Shown here: piece after piece, positions 21,065-31,907 of the stretch
How positions within the stretch are numbered: position 1 is the stretch's first letter
Layout: each line of letters begins with the position of its first letter
Source of the DNA: Ovis canadensis
Taxonomy: Eukaryota; Chordata; Mammalia; Artiodactyla; Bovidae
Assembly: GCF_042477335.2 (NCBI RefSeq)
Contig: NC_091247.1
Span: 232,141,001 to 232,205,000, forward strand
DNA: 64,000 nucleotides
Reading direction: 5' to 3'
Notes under the pieces: generated by a model
The model's database searches: none
The model's input: only the letters and a program-made list of their open reading frames with translations
Told to the model about the DNA's origin: nothing
Translations under genes and position numbers: made by a program

Positions 21065-23692
21065 GATTCGGGGCCACTGGGCCTTCCAGCCTTGCCCGCT
21101 AGAGATTCACTGCGGGCCTTCCAAGTTCAGCACACAAATGCGGGCTGCAGAGGAATGCCGTGGGCTCACCATTCACATCCTAACACACTTGTGCAAACAT
21201 ATGTCTCCCCCCCTACCCTCTCCCCTTTAGGGGTCTCCCCACCCCAGACCCCTGCCTGAGGACAACCCCTCAGACAACAAGAAACCCTTGCCTCAACTTT
21301 GCTCTCCAGTGAGGTCCACTCTATGCTTTCTATGCTTTCTCACTGGACACTCTCCTGGCGTTCAGGGTCCTGGCACCAAAAGCTGCCGAGAGAGGGGCAC
21401 ATACGCTTTTCTCCCTTCAGGGCCGTTGGTCAAGCCCCAAAGCGAGCTCGCTCCAAAAGGCATAGAATTGCTGCAACTTTGGATGCATTGCTTCAGCTCC
21501 TTTTATGTCTCCGTTGCCTTTCGCCCTTCCTTTTCCTTCTTCCATTTGTTTTGATAGTTGTTGTTGTTGTTGTTGTCGTTGCTTTCTTTGTTTTTGGGGG
21601 GGGGGGGTTTTCGAGCGGTTTTGTGTGTGTGTGTGGTTTTTTTTTTTGCGTTTTCCTTTTTTATTTTTTTTTAAATTTTGTGTTCATTTTGTTATTTTTT
21701 TGTTGCTTTTATTCTCTTTCTCTATTTTATATACAATAGTTGACTCATACAGTCGTCTTTCCAATTCCAGGGCTTAAAACCCGCTATGAGTCAAGGCATA
21801 AAAAAGGTTTCCCTCCTGGAAGAGGATGACTGTTGCTTTCCTTCTCAGTGTGGGACAGGTGTGTTTGTTTGCTCTCCCGTCCTGGACATTATGCTTGCCT
21901 TCCAGGACGATGGGGGTTTCACGGTCCATGGGTTTCCCATACATAGCTGAAGCGTTGATTCCGTGGACCCTTACTAGGAAAGAACGGCCCTGACCCTGCT
22001 TTCTGCCTTAGCCTCTTGCACCCCTCCCATGTTCCGCTTCCCCATCCCATCCCAGGACCCTACCGCTTTGTGCTTTATTGTCCAAGTGCTCACACCCTTG
22101 CTGTCCTCTTGCCTCCTTCCCATGGCACAGAGAAGCGAGATCAGCCAGTATTTTTCTCGCTTTTGCAGGGATTTCCCCCAGCGTAAGGCCACCTTCCCAC
22201 TCCCTCTGCCACGCCGCTCCGGTCGCCGTTCTTCTCCTTTTTCTCCTTCTCCTTCTTCTTCTTCTTCAAAGGGGGTGGGTGGGGCAAGCAGTAAGTCCAT
22301 TGGAGACGATGGGGCGGAGGAAGATGGGTGGTGATGATGAGGGAGGGCTGTGGGTGGCTCCACGTCCTCGCGCGGGGCACGCTTGTTCGTGTTCTTGGGG
22401 GAAGATACTGCTCATCATTCTTTTTCCAATCCACGTGTGGAGGGCATGGTGCGCTGTAGGGAACCATGCGGGGAAAACGAGCCATCGGAACGTTCTCTCT
22501 TGCTTGCCACGCCGCCTCGCGCAGTCAGCAGCCAGAGTTGTCCCTCGAGGTCTGAGATGTTAAACCGCACATTCCCGGTGTGCCCTTTGCTGGAGGGTTC
22601 GGGGTTCGCGGCCGTCAGCCAAGAAACAGAAATGAAACGCAAGAGGTGATCGATAAAGGTCCTCAGGCGCCCCTCCACCGGGTCACGGGAATCATGAGGC
22701 AGTCGAGAAAGCAGCTAGGGGAGGACAGTTTCCCCACCGCCCCAGGCACTTTGGAGGCCGGCCGCATCTCCTCACGTCCAGCGGCGTGTGTCCGGGGCCC
22801 AGCTGGAAGACACAACTGACTGCCAGGCAGGACGGGCAGGGTCGGAGGTCCAGTTGTCTTGCTATCCCAATCTAGGGTAGGCTCGGGCCTTTCCTCAGTG
22901 CGGGGAGGACCTTTGCTTTCGGAAATGAACGCTGCGCGACGGATCTCCACCTAGGCCCCGGTGCACAGCTGGTGGAGAGGTTTCTTTGGGACTAGTTGGC
23001 TCGCCTTTCTCCCCTTGGCCTTCGTGTCGGTGCTGGTGGTGCCGGTGGTGGTGCTCATGGCATCGTGGATCGCTTCTCCTGTTTGGCACTTGGCGCTTCT
23101 CCAGCATGCTCCTTGCACCGGAAATGGAGCCCCAGGGAACTCTGCGGACGAGCGTCCTGCCGGGGACGCACAGATCCCCGCCTCATTCCTGCCGGACCCT
23201 CTGCCTAGTAGCCCGAGGCCTCCCGAGGACAGCCACCCATAAAGACTGCTTGCCCATCTTCCCCCCCCGCCCCCCCCCCCGGACGCTGCTCGACGTCTGG
23301 GGCATTTTCGAGAGCCTGGCCGGCCGGAAGGACACGGTGCGTGGACCTGCACCCGCTCTTCCCTGCACCTCCCCGCCGAAGGGCTCCGGACATCCCTCGC
23401 AGAAGTGGCAGGCCCTGGCACCGTGCTCAGACCCGCTCACGCACCCCATTCGCTCCGCCGACTTCCCAGCAGAGCCAGCCCTCGAGAGCTGAGCCGCTCG
23501 GGCACAAACCCGTTCCCAGGGAACACCGAGACCCCGGGCTCACTCCCGGCCCCGCCTTTTCCCCCCGGAGGCCGCATCGTCCTCACCGCCAGAGAGGAAC
23601 TCGCTCCTTGTCGGCACTCTTGGTGCGTCGCCCAGGGCGTGCCCCATGCAGGGTGTGCCTGGGCGTCTGCACGCGTGTGCATCAGAGCCGGC

Positions 23693-25294
23693 CTACCGCC
23701 ACAGCCCCAGAGATGGCCGCGGCTTCTTGTTCCTCCCCTTGGTCGCTCTGGCCCTCCCGCTGGCACAAGGACGGTGGCCGACGTCCGTCGGCCCCGGAGG
23801 CGGGGTGTCCGTGCTGGGACGGTCGAGCCGGTGGTGCTCCTGGGCGGGCGGCGGGCGGTTTCTCCCTCCTCCGTGTCTGGACCGGTGAATCACGACCGCG
23901 CCGGCAGGCAGGGCAGCCTGGATCTTGCGCAGCTCCAAGGCCGGCTTCGGTCGGTTGTGTTCTTGCAGGCGTCTCCACTGCTCTAAGCTCATCCCTTCGG
24001 CCTCTGTGTCCCCCGGGGAATCCTGCGACCCAGGAGCTCTGCCGCTGGCGTCTCCTGCAGGCTGCCCGGGGTCTGTGGGGTCAGCCCCGAGGGGGGCCAC
24101 TGCCCCTCCCCCAGCGCCCCCTTCCCACGCACCCTCCCGGGCGTAGAACAGGACGTAGGCGCTCTGGCTCAGGGCAGCGGTCTCGTCACAGGCGGTCACC
24201 TTGGCATCGTCCATCTTATACCACTGGCCGTTGCCCGCTCGGACGTAACAAAAGTAGTGTCCTCGCTCACAGCTCCACCCGGAGTGCACCAGCACGGCAT
24301 AGAGCACATAGCCCAGTGGCCCTGCCTTCCGCTCAGACGTGTAGGGCTGCACGTCCAGGCACTGGGGATAGCGCACCTCCTGAGCCCTTTTGGCCCCGCT
24401 CAGCTGTGTGAACCGCTTCAGCACCAGCACCAGGACCTGGGAGGTGCTGTGCAAAGTCAACCTCTTGGTGGCAGGCACCTTCCGGAGACAAACGCCACAG
24501 TCATAGGCATTTTCCGCCTCCAGCTTCTCGGGCTTGACCAGCTCTCTCAGAGCTTGCTCCACACTCTGAGCCGCCGTGATATCCAGGCTGATGTCCAGAT
24601 AAGGGTCGAACGTGTCCGAGACACCGAGGCAGTGGAGACACTGGATCTGAGACCTCCACGTCCCCCCAAAGATCTGACGGATGACGCCGGTGTCCTCGGA
24701 GGCGTGGCCCGACGGCTGGGATGCACTCAGGCACCCTTGCTGCATGCCACTCAGAGTGAACATCAGAAACTCGTGGGCATCTTCCTGCTGGTGTCTGTGG
24801 AAGCCCGCCAGCAGGTCCCTGTGGGGCCGGATCACCTCTCCCGCGTGAAGGAGGGCTCGGGTCACGTGAGCTCGCATGGCACAGAGCGTGCAGGAGCCGC
24901 CGGCCGGACAGAGGGTGGCGTGCTGCCGGGACACCAGCCAGCTGGCCAGGGGCGGCGTGTGGCTCAGACACTGCAGCGCCGCATTCACGTAGCACGTGTT
25001 CCCCAGATTCTGAAGCCCAGCGCCCACCCCCCACGGCCCCCTCCAACTCAGGGCGACTTTCTGGCCAGGCGCCAGCCCCGCTGACCCGGGAGCCAAGTCA
25101 CCCCGCTGGGGGCGCCCGACTGCCGGCGACGGCCCCTCAGGGACAGAGGGTCCCCGAAGGGCATCCGCACCAGCGGCGCTGGCCCGACCACCTTGCCCTC
25201 CGGCTAAGACGTTGAAGGGAGCCGGACACGCACCTCTCCCGTGCTCAGAAGCAGCCCCCGGGTCTCTGCAAACAAGGCCCACGAGGTTTTCCAT
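23693..25294 (-). CDS. USP17L: USP17-like deubiquitinating enzyme, unit 6 (edge copy)
   Basis: The frame is 533 residues and open, with catalytic residues and CxxC pairs intact. It differs from units 1 to 4 only near the N-terminus: A8V, G20R and P46L. The C-terminal 480 or so residues match units 1 to 4 and lack the unit 5 variants, so the coding region is a mosaic. Its upstream region is diverged and cut short by an LTR that begins 219 bp above the start codon and points the other way, so this copy may be regulated differently from the rest. Confidence 0.93.
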   Translation of the reverse strand: MENLVGLVCRDPGAASEHGRGACPAPFNVLAGGQGGRASAAGADALRGPSVPEGPSPAVGRPQRGDLAPGSAGLAPGQKVALSWRGPWGVGAGLQNLGNTCYVNAALQCLSHTPPLASWLVSRQHATLCPAGGSCTLCAMRAHVTRALLHAGEVIRPHRDLLAGFHRHQQEDAHEFLMFTLSGMQQGCLSASQPSGHASEDTGVIRQIFGGTWRSQIQCLHCLGVSDTFDPYLDISLDITAAQSVEQALRELVKPEKLEAENAYDCGVCLRKVPATKRLTLHSTSQVLVLVLKRFTQLSGAKRAQEVRYPQCLDVQPYTSERKAGPLGYVLYAVLVHSGWSCERGHYFCYVRAGNGQWYKMDDAKVTACDETAALSQSAYVLFYAREGAWEGGAGGGAVAPLGADPTDPGQPAGDASGRAPGSQDSPGDTEAEGMSLEQWRRLQEHNRPKPALELRKIQAALPAGAVVIHRSRHGGGRNRPPPAQEHHRLDRPSTDTPPPGPTDVGHRPCASGRARATKGRNKKPRPSLGLWR

Positions 25295-25513
25295 CTCCTA
25301 CCTGCAGCTGCACGCCGGTGCCTCCTTCCCTCACACCGTCGTCTCCAAAAAGGGCCCGTTCTCCACCCCCTCGGTCCTTTGGGGGCTTTCCCACCGCCCC
25401 ACCCCCGCATGTGCAAGCTCCTCATTCGCTGAGGCGGCCGAGGGCCTGCCCACTCCCACTCCCGCCATCCAACCACCGACACTTTTCTCGGCGAATTCCC
25501 CTTGACGAAGCCC
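25295..25513 (-). promoter_or_regulatory. Diverged upstream region of unit 6 USP17L
   Basis: It aligns with the upstream region of the other units, but all the candidate sites differ. The GC box is replaced, the E-box reads CATGTG (at 25409-25414), and the palindrome reads GGCGAATTCCCC (25490-25501). The octamer counterpart, displaced beyond the LTR to about 26866-26873, reads ATGCGAAT. Two of these differences are CpG-to-TpG/CpA type. Confidence 0.45.
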
Positions 25514-26815
25514 TGCCTGGAGCCACCCCGGGAGATCCCAGCCATGACAAGGTCGTGTGGTAGAGAACTGTTAAACAAGTCTTGAGAACTCAATGGGCTC
25601 CCTAGTCTTTCTCGAGCATCCACTCCAAAACCAGTATCTGTCTGTTTTACTATTTCATGACTTTCACCATCTCCTCTAACATTAACTGGGTGCTATTCTT
25701 GACCACTTTCTCTGGAGAAAATCATCTTAGAACTATAGCTAATAAGTCTCCTGTGCATGAGAGAAATATTTCCAATCAAAACCCCCTCTTTTAGCATTAT
25801 ATCTTGCTTGGCAAATATATCCAGACTGTTGCACCTAATCATATGATTATTTACAGCCTCCCTACTGTGAGAGGCATAGAAAGCCTAAAACATAGAGCCT
25901 TTCAAAGAGTTAACAGTTATTCGAGTAGTACTAGGCATAGGATTTCTTTGTTGGGCCAATGCTTGCTGCTGAGTTCCCATATCTCTAATCCACTGTGCAC
26001 CTGGGAGTGCATTAGTTAACATAGTTGGAAAGTAAGAAAAACAGGTGTAGCCTGAAATTAACCACATCAGACTTTTGAGCTAATTGGTTCTTTCTTGTAA
26101 CTCACTGCATCTTTGCTTCGTGAGAATGTAACTCTGATACTTTCTGAGGCCGATATAGATTAGAAATATAAGAAAAAACATTTCAAGGGAAAATAAGTTT
26201 TCTGGTTGAACAGCCTTTATCAAAAGAGGGTCATAAAATGTTCACAGGCCTCCAAGGCCAGAAGATAATGTACACAATATTGTTTTTGGGAAAGGTTTAC
26301 AGAAATAATCTTGATTTCGATAAAGACAAAATAGACGTAATGTTTGGGCTGACTCTGTATGACTTTGCATCTTTCATTTCCCTCTATGTACAAGTAAAGG
26401 TATAAAAGACCCTTTTGAAAATAAAAACAATGGACCTCACTTGAAGAAGCTTGGTAACCCCGTGTTTTTCTTTTTTCTCTGTTTTTCTCTCTTACTTTCT
26501 TTTTCAGGCTGATCCTTGGAGCATAGAGGCTCCCTGCGTTCACTTATCTGCCCGGGTTTCTAAGACCTGAACGGGAAGACGTTCTGCATCTTCATTCCCT
26601 TGGGAGACCAGGAAGGCACCTGTGGCCTCCGTGAACGGGGCAAACTTCTTGTCTCGAAGTTTTATTGACTTTCTATGGAAACCAAGGAATATCAGCCTCT
26701 TTCTCTCCTCTATTTTCTTATCTACAATATTCTTTCCTTATTTCTCTCTAAATCATCTGCTGAGGCCACTTTTCCTTCAGGTTCCCCTGGATCCTGCGGG
26801 GGTTGGACCCCGGCA
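25514..26815 (+). mobile_element. Solo LTR, ERVK-like (class II), inserted in unit 6
   Basis: The element begins TGCC and ends GGCA, and is flanked by perfect 6-bp direct repeats AAGCCC (25508-25513 and 26816-26821). Units 1 to 5 have a single AAGCCC at the matching site, so the insertion is precise. A TATA box is at 26401 and an AATAAA at 26420-26425, giving plus orientation. The 6-bp duplication fits class II. The family looks like bovine BTLTR1, named from memory. It is a solo LTR with no internal retroviral genes. Confidence 0.85.
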
Positions 26816-27470
26816 AAGCCCCACAGGCACTTCTGACCTGGCCGCCTGTGCCAAAGGACTCTGGATGCGAATGATTCGAGGGCATTGGCCTTCCAGCCTT
26901 GTCCGCTAGAGATTCACTGCAGGTCTTCCAAGTTCAGCACACAAATGCGGACTGCAGAGGAATTCCGTGGGCTCACCATTCACATCCTAACACACTTCTG
27001 GAAACATGTCTGCCCACCTACCCTCTCCCCTTTAGGGGTCTCCCCACCCCAGACCCCTGCCTGAGGACAATCCCTCCCCAGACAACAATAAACCCTTGCT
27101 TCAACTTTGTTCTCCAGTGAGGTCCACTCCGATTTCAATGCTTTCTCACTGGACACTCTCCTAGCGTTCAGGGTCCTGGCACCAAAAGATGCTGGGAGAG
27201 GGGCACATATGCTTCTCTCCCTTCAGGGCCGTTGGTCAAGCCCCAAAGCGAGCTCATTCCGAAAGACATAGGCTTGCTGCAACTTTGGATTCATTTCCTC
27301 AGCTCCTTTCCTCTCTCCCTGTCTTTTTTGTTTTCCTTTTTTTTTCTTTCCTTTTTTGTTTTTGCTTTCTTCTTTTAATCATGCTTATATGTTATTTTCT
27401 TTTTTTGTTTTTTGTTGCTTGTCTTTTTAAGATAACCAATGTAGGCTTATACATTCACGTCTCAAAATTC

Positions 27471-28359
27471 TCGTGCAGATCACTTAGCACGAAAGTTGCA
27501 ATTCTTCTCTTCCTGTTGGTTCAGCCTCTTTCTCTCGTGCAGAGTGTCTTTCTAGTTGTTCAGTTTGTTTTCGTATTTTAAGTTTACAATTTGTTTTCTC
27601 ACAACATCAAAGTCCAAGTTTCAACTATTGTGTTTTAGCATTTTGTTTCAGCCTTCTTAAATTGTACTAGTAGCTTTCGTTTCATTTTCATCACTTTAGT
27701 TTAGTTCTTTTCTCCTAGTTCCCTTAGAGTTTTGCGAATGTTCCATTTCTCCAAATCCCACGTTTAACTGTATTTTAATGAGTGTATGTATTTCTGTCCT
27801 AAGAAAATATCTGTACTTTTTTCATGTCCCTCTCTACCCGACCACCTGTTTTACCCAGGTGTTAATTATAGCAGGCCCCACTTTGAGTCCACAGCGCATT
27901 CCCCGGCTTTTCTTTTTACATGGTCGTTATTTTCCCGCTATTTTTCTCTTTCCCATCCTCCTCTCTCCCCCCGCCCCATTCTATGTAGCCTTTTTCATTA
28001 TTTCCCCTTGTACTAGCTGTAAATGTTTCTTCATCATGTTCTAGATTCCCTCTGTGTCTTTTCCTTTCCTCATTTATTTTCCATGATATAATTGTTCGTG
28101 CACCTTTTCTGCAAGTGACTCAGATGGGTTCTTGTATAGCTTATCCGTTTCATATGTTCGACAGTCTTTTTATATATTCCACATTGGTTCCACAGTCATC
28201 AATTTCTTTTTCCTTCCTATCTCCTTGGCTGATAAACAGTGCTTGCTGTGTATTTACTAGCATATTTTGGAGTCGTGCCTGTTTCAGTGGTGGTTTTATC
28301 ACGGTATGCCAGTGCGGGTTAGCTGTTCACTTCCAGGATTTTTTTTTTTTTTTTTGAGG
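27471..28359. other. T-rich flank without recognised genes
   Basis: This is AT-rich, strongly T-biased sequence just outside the array, with no convincing reading frame. It may be degraded L1 in minus orientation, as in the next segment, but I cannot place it. Confidence 0.5.
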
Positions 28360-28990
28360 ACTATCCATGGCCTTTCTCTAGTGTTCTTTAATTCCACCAC
28401 AGTGAACACTTTCCCCTTTCCCCACACTCTCCACACATTATTGTGAGTTTCTGATATTTCCATTGTCTCATGTAGTTTTGCTAAAAGGAGACGTTTATTT
28501 TAGCATCTTCATTTTTTATTAGCATCCATATACTCGAAGAGTGTTTGCCTTGTGCCCATTTTTATTGGGCTGTGTATTCTTATTGAGTTATTTAGCGCCC
28601 AAATAGTCTCGGAAGTAATCTCCTTTGTCAGTTTATTTTTTTTCTTTTTTCATTTTATTCTTTTTTCTCCCTTTCTGAGGTGTTTTTTCAACCTGGTTTA
28701 TCTGTACAAAGTTTTTAACTTTAATTTATAGGTCTTGTTTTTATTTTCATTTTGCGGGGTAGGATCACAGAAGGTTCTTGCTGAAATAATTAGATAAGAT
28801 TGCTTGTTATATTTATGTATAATAAATAAGTTTTTAAAAGTTAAGTTATGGTTTTTACAGGGGACTTTGTAATCATTTTGCGTTTTATTTTTTGTGTAGG
28901 CACATGGCTCTCAATTTTTTTACATACTGGCCAGTTTTCCCAGCACCACTTAAAAGATGGTCATTAATATCCACTGTTATCCTCTAGCCT
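28360..28990 (-). mobile_element. Degraded L1 ORF2/3' segment
   Basis: Stretches match the usual antisense view of L1 ORF2. Examples are the 'ccatggccttt...cacactctccacacatt' segment, 'gtttgccttgtgcccatttt' and 'ccagttttcccagcaccact' (near 28930). It is heavily diverged with no frame left, so an old insertion. Confidence 0.55.
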
Positions 28991-30542
28991 CCATCCATTC
29001 TTTAATCTGCTTAGCTGTCTCTGAGTGAACACGCATATTCTTTGACTGGGGAAGATTAAATCTTGTGAAAAATTGCCCATGATAATTGTTTGAGGTTATA
29101 TATAATATTTTCCACAATATTTTATTCTCCCACCCTGGAGCATGGAATTCTCCTCTCTCCCTCACAGCTCCTTTGTCCCTAGCTGTATTATTATGTTGTA
29201 ATTGGTAATGTGATTTGATTCTTTTTTTTTTTTCATTAAGGGGAATTTGGAAAACAGACTTCTGCTATATTTCTATCCTGGGACATTTTGCTTCATTAAC
29301 TTAAACACAATTTTGATGGCATCACAAGGGTTTCCTGTCCCACTGTTTCCTTTTTCCAACCTGCATTCATTCTTTTCTTCTGATTATTTCTGTAGTTGAC
29401 TCCAAAAAGTATGTTGAGATTATTTGAAGGATCTGTGGCCTCTCTTAAGACTTGATTAGTATGTGTATTTGTGGTTTTGCTCTATATTCTTGTTGAATTT
29501 GATCTATTTTCATCTGTGTATTGCCTGTAATATTCTAAATTTGTGGCCATTGGCCAGGACAGACTGTGCCTTGTTTTCGGAGGTGTTTTACATGCGCGTT
29601 CTAAGAGCTTTCAAAGTGACTTAGAAAACTCACTGTGAAGATCAGCCTTTTTCTTTCAAGAGAGTTCCACCATAGTTGGGGATCTCAGAGCTTGGTAATT
29701 TTTCTTACAGTTTCTGGATGTCTTTCATTCTTTGAGGTTGAACTTATTAAACTCATATCCTTTTCTCCTGAAGTTGTCATTTATGTCAAAATAGTCCTGA
29801 TTCATTGTGATCTTATTGTTTCTGTAATCTTCAACTATAGTTTTGTTTATTTACTTTCTTCATTATTGTCTTTATTTTTTATTACCTTTAACTTTAAATC
29901 CTTTTCATTTCTTTCTTTTCTCTGAGCTTTTCTCTGCTTATTGAGATTGCTTTATGCGTTGTTAGGGGCTTTTAGTTTCCCTTTAGTCTGTCTATCATCT
30001 ATGAATTTTTTGATTCCCCTTTTTTCCAGTAATTTTCATCATTGTTTTTGGTGCTTCTTTTCTGTACTTAATGCCTTTGCTCACACGTTAGTCAAAAAGA
30101 TCCTGATACAAAATTTTATTAAATTTACTAAGTGACCCCCAAATTGGCTTCTGAAAAACTATGCACTTAATAATTATTCCCACTTGGGTGCAATGTACTG
30201 AAGACACAATTTGCATTCCAGTTCGTGTAAAGGGTTCTTCTGTTTTGACCCTTATTGGTGTAGGTGTTTCTTTTCGAGTTACTCAAGTTTCCCCTTTGTG
30301 TCTCTGTAGGGATACGCTTTTGAGTGCATATGTTAACAATTTTCTTCTTCGACTGAAATGTCATTTAACTTGCAGCATCTTCTGTTATTTTAAATTTGAT
30401 ATAACAATTTGCCACTCCACCTCTTTTGACCTTCATTGTGTGGGAAAATCTTTTCCTCCTCATTTTTCAGTCTTTATATGTTTAGGTCTGTACTGTTTTT
30501 TATGCAGCAAATAGGGCTTGTGCTTCTTCAGCCAGTCCTACA
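28991..30542. other. AT-rich sequence, probably old LINE debris
   Basis: The base composition and T-bias continue those of the L1 segment on its left. The longest frames are hydrophobic low-complexity peptides typical of T-rich DNA. No element or gene can be named with confidence. Confidence 0.4.
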
Positions 30543-31131
30543 AAGCTATTTCAAATTCTAAAAGATGATACTGTAAAAGTGCTACACTCAATATGTCAGC
30601 AAATTTGGAAAACTCAGCAGTAGTGACAGGACTGGAAAAGGTCAGTTTTCATTCCAATCCCAAAGAAAGGCAATGCCAAAGAATGCTCATACTACCGCAC
30701 AATTGCACTCATCTCACACACTAGTAAAGTAATGCTCAAAATTCTCCAAACCAGGCTTCAACAATATGTGAACCATGAACTTCCAGATGTTCAAGATGGT
30801 TTTAGAAAAGGCAGAGGAACCAGAGATCAAATTGCCAACATCCACTAGATCATAGAAAAAGCAAGAGAGTTTCAAAAAATCATCTATTTCTGCTTTATTG
30901 ACTACACCAACACCTTTGACTGTGTGGATCACAATAAACTGTGCAAAATTCTGAAGAAGATGGGAATACCAGACCACCTGCAGGTCAGGAAGCAACAGTT
31001 AGAACTGGACATGGAACAACAGGCTGGTTCCAAATAGGAAAAGGGGTACGTCAAGGCTGTAAATTATCACCCTGCTTATTTGACTTATATGCAGAGTACA
31101 TCATGAGAAGCGCCGAGCTGGATGAAGCACG
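30543..31131 (+). mobile_element. BovB LINE fragment (reverse transcriptase region)
   Basis: The sequence closely follows BovB from the 'agctatttcaaat' region through the RT palm. The translated stretch at 30980-31110 reads GWFQIGKGVRQGCKLSPCLF, typical of RTE-type reverse transcriptase. A short internal deletion removes the segment between 'cagaccacctg' and 'caggtcaggaag' (around 30980), and both ends are truncated. BovB is characteristic of ruminants. Confidence 0.9.
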
Positions 31132-31907
31132 AAGGTCTCCGCGTAACCTGGAGGGGCTCCCGGCTGAGACTAAGTGCCCCCTTGTGGCTGTGGCCCACGG
31201 GGGGGCCCGCTCACCCTACACCTGAGGGACCCCTGTGTCTTTGGGAGGTGGCCTGGGGGAGGTGGGAGGTGGGATGGAAGAAGGAGCAGGTTCAGAGTTT
31301 AGACGCAGAATGGGCATCTGAACGGTGCCGGTGCAGGGGAGGGTGGGGGTGGGAGTGGAGGTGCAATTAGACCCTGGTGGAGGGGGGCGGGGCCCGCGGA
31401 CCTTTGTGCGCCCCCAGCTCTGCTCCTCGCCCCTCACTGGGTGTGCCAAGGGCAGGAGGGGCTCAGAGTGCCCCAGGAACCTTGGTTCCCCGCGCTCCAC
31501 CCTCGGTCTGCGGGTCTACATGGCGACCTGCGGGGGAGAGCCAGCTCCCTCCCTGTGGGCGTCGGCGGCCTCCTTCCCAAAGGCCACACCCCCGCAGGTG
31601 GCTCTGTCTGCCGCCTGCCTGCTCAGGGCTTCTCCGTGCCAAGGGTGGTCACGGCGGCCAGAGTGGTCCTAGAGCCCTGGGTTGTCTCTAGCAGTGAAGA
31701 CACTGTGACCTCCTTCCTGAGCGCAGCACCACCATCAGCGCTGTGGCCCGGCTCAGCTGCCCACTGGTCCTGTGGGGCTGGGAGCTTTTCAACATCCCGG
31801 GAGCTGAATCCAACCTCGGCTGGCTCTCATTTGTCTGGAAGATGTAGCTTTAAACTTTCCCCAAACGCAGAACTCCTGGTAAAGAATGTATAGCAAACAA
31901 GGGAAGG
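31132..31907. other. GC-rich single-copy-looking sequence, no recognised gene
   Basis: This is GC-rich sequence with several overlapping short frames that disagree with one another. No domain or repeat is recognised. Confidence 0.4.

Larger units (their letters stand above)
18022..22522. repeat. Macrosatellite unit 5, slightly diverged
   Basis: This is a 4501-bp unit, shorter through homopolymer and TTG-run changes (near 18760-18780 and 21555-21650). It has its own substitutions at 19779, 19782, 19807, 20164, 20181 and 21846. One at 20656 is shared with unit 6 but not with units 1 to 4. Confidence 0.95.
1..27470. repeat. Macrosatellite array of USP17-like/DUB units, six units visible
   Basis: The same sequence of about 4.5 kb recurs head to tail with starts at 1, 4506, 9012, 13517, 18022 and 22523 (this phase is set by the window edge). 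Units 1 to 5 are complete. Unit 6 matches up to 25513, is interrupted by a solo LTR, resumes at 26822 and fades out near 27470 in T-rich sequence. Each unit has one minus-strand USP17-like gene, a GC-rich upstream region, a T-rich/GT/G-run segment and a CTT-rich segment. Units 1 to 4 differ at very few places, mostly homopolymer lengths. Human RS447 has the same design (one USP17 gene per tandem unit), so this is inferred to be the ruminant counterpart. The array runs off the left edge. Confidence 0.95.
22523..27470. repeat. Macrosatellite unit 6: edge unit, diverged and split by a solo LTR
   Basis: From 22523 to about 25156 it is nearly identical to units 1 to 4. From 25157 rightward substitutions become frequent. 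A 1302-bp solo LTR interrupts it at 25514-26815. Homology resumes at 26822 (compare unit 5 from about 21015) and stays clear to about 27310. It then fades through T-rich sequence to about 27470, after which I see no match. This is the boundary of the array. Confidence 0.9.

Noticed and set aside
26220-26543. A minus frame of 107 codons in the LTR of unit 6.
   Set aside because: It lies inside the solo LTR, antisense to it, and has no protein-like features.
30941-31225. A plus frame with reverse transcriptase motifs considered as a host gene.
   Set aside because: It is part of a truncated BovB LINE and runs on into unrelated flank.
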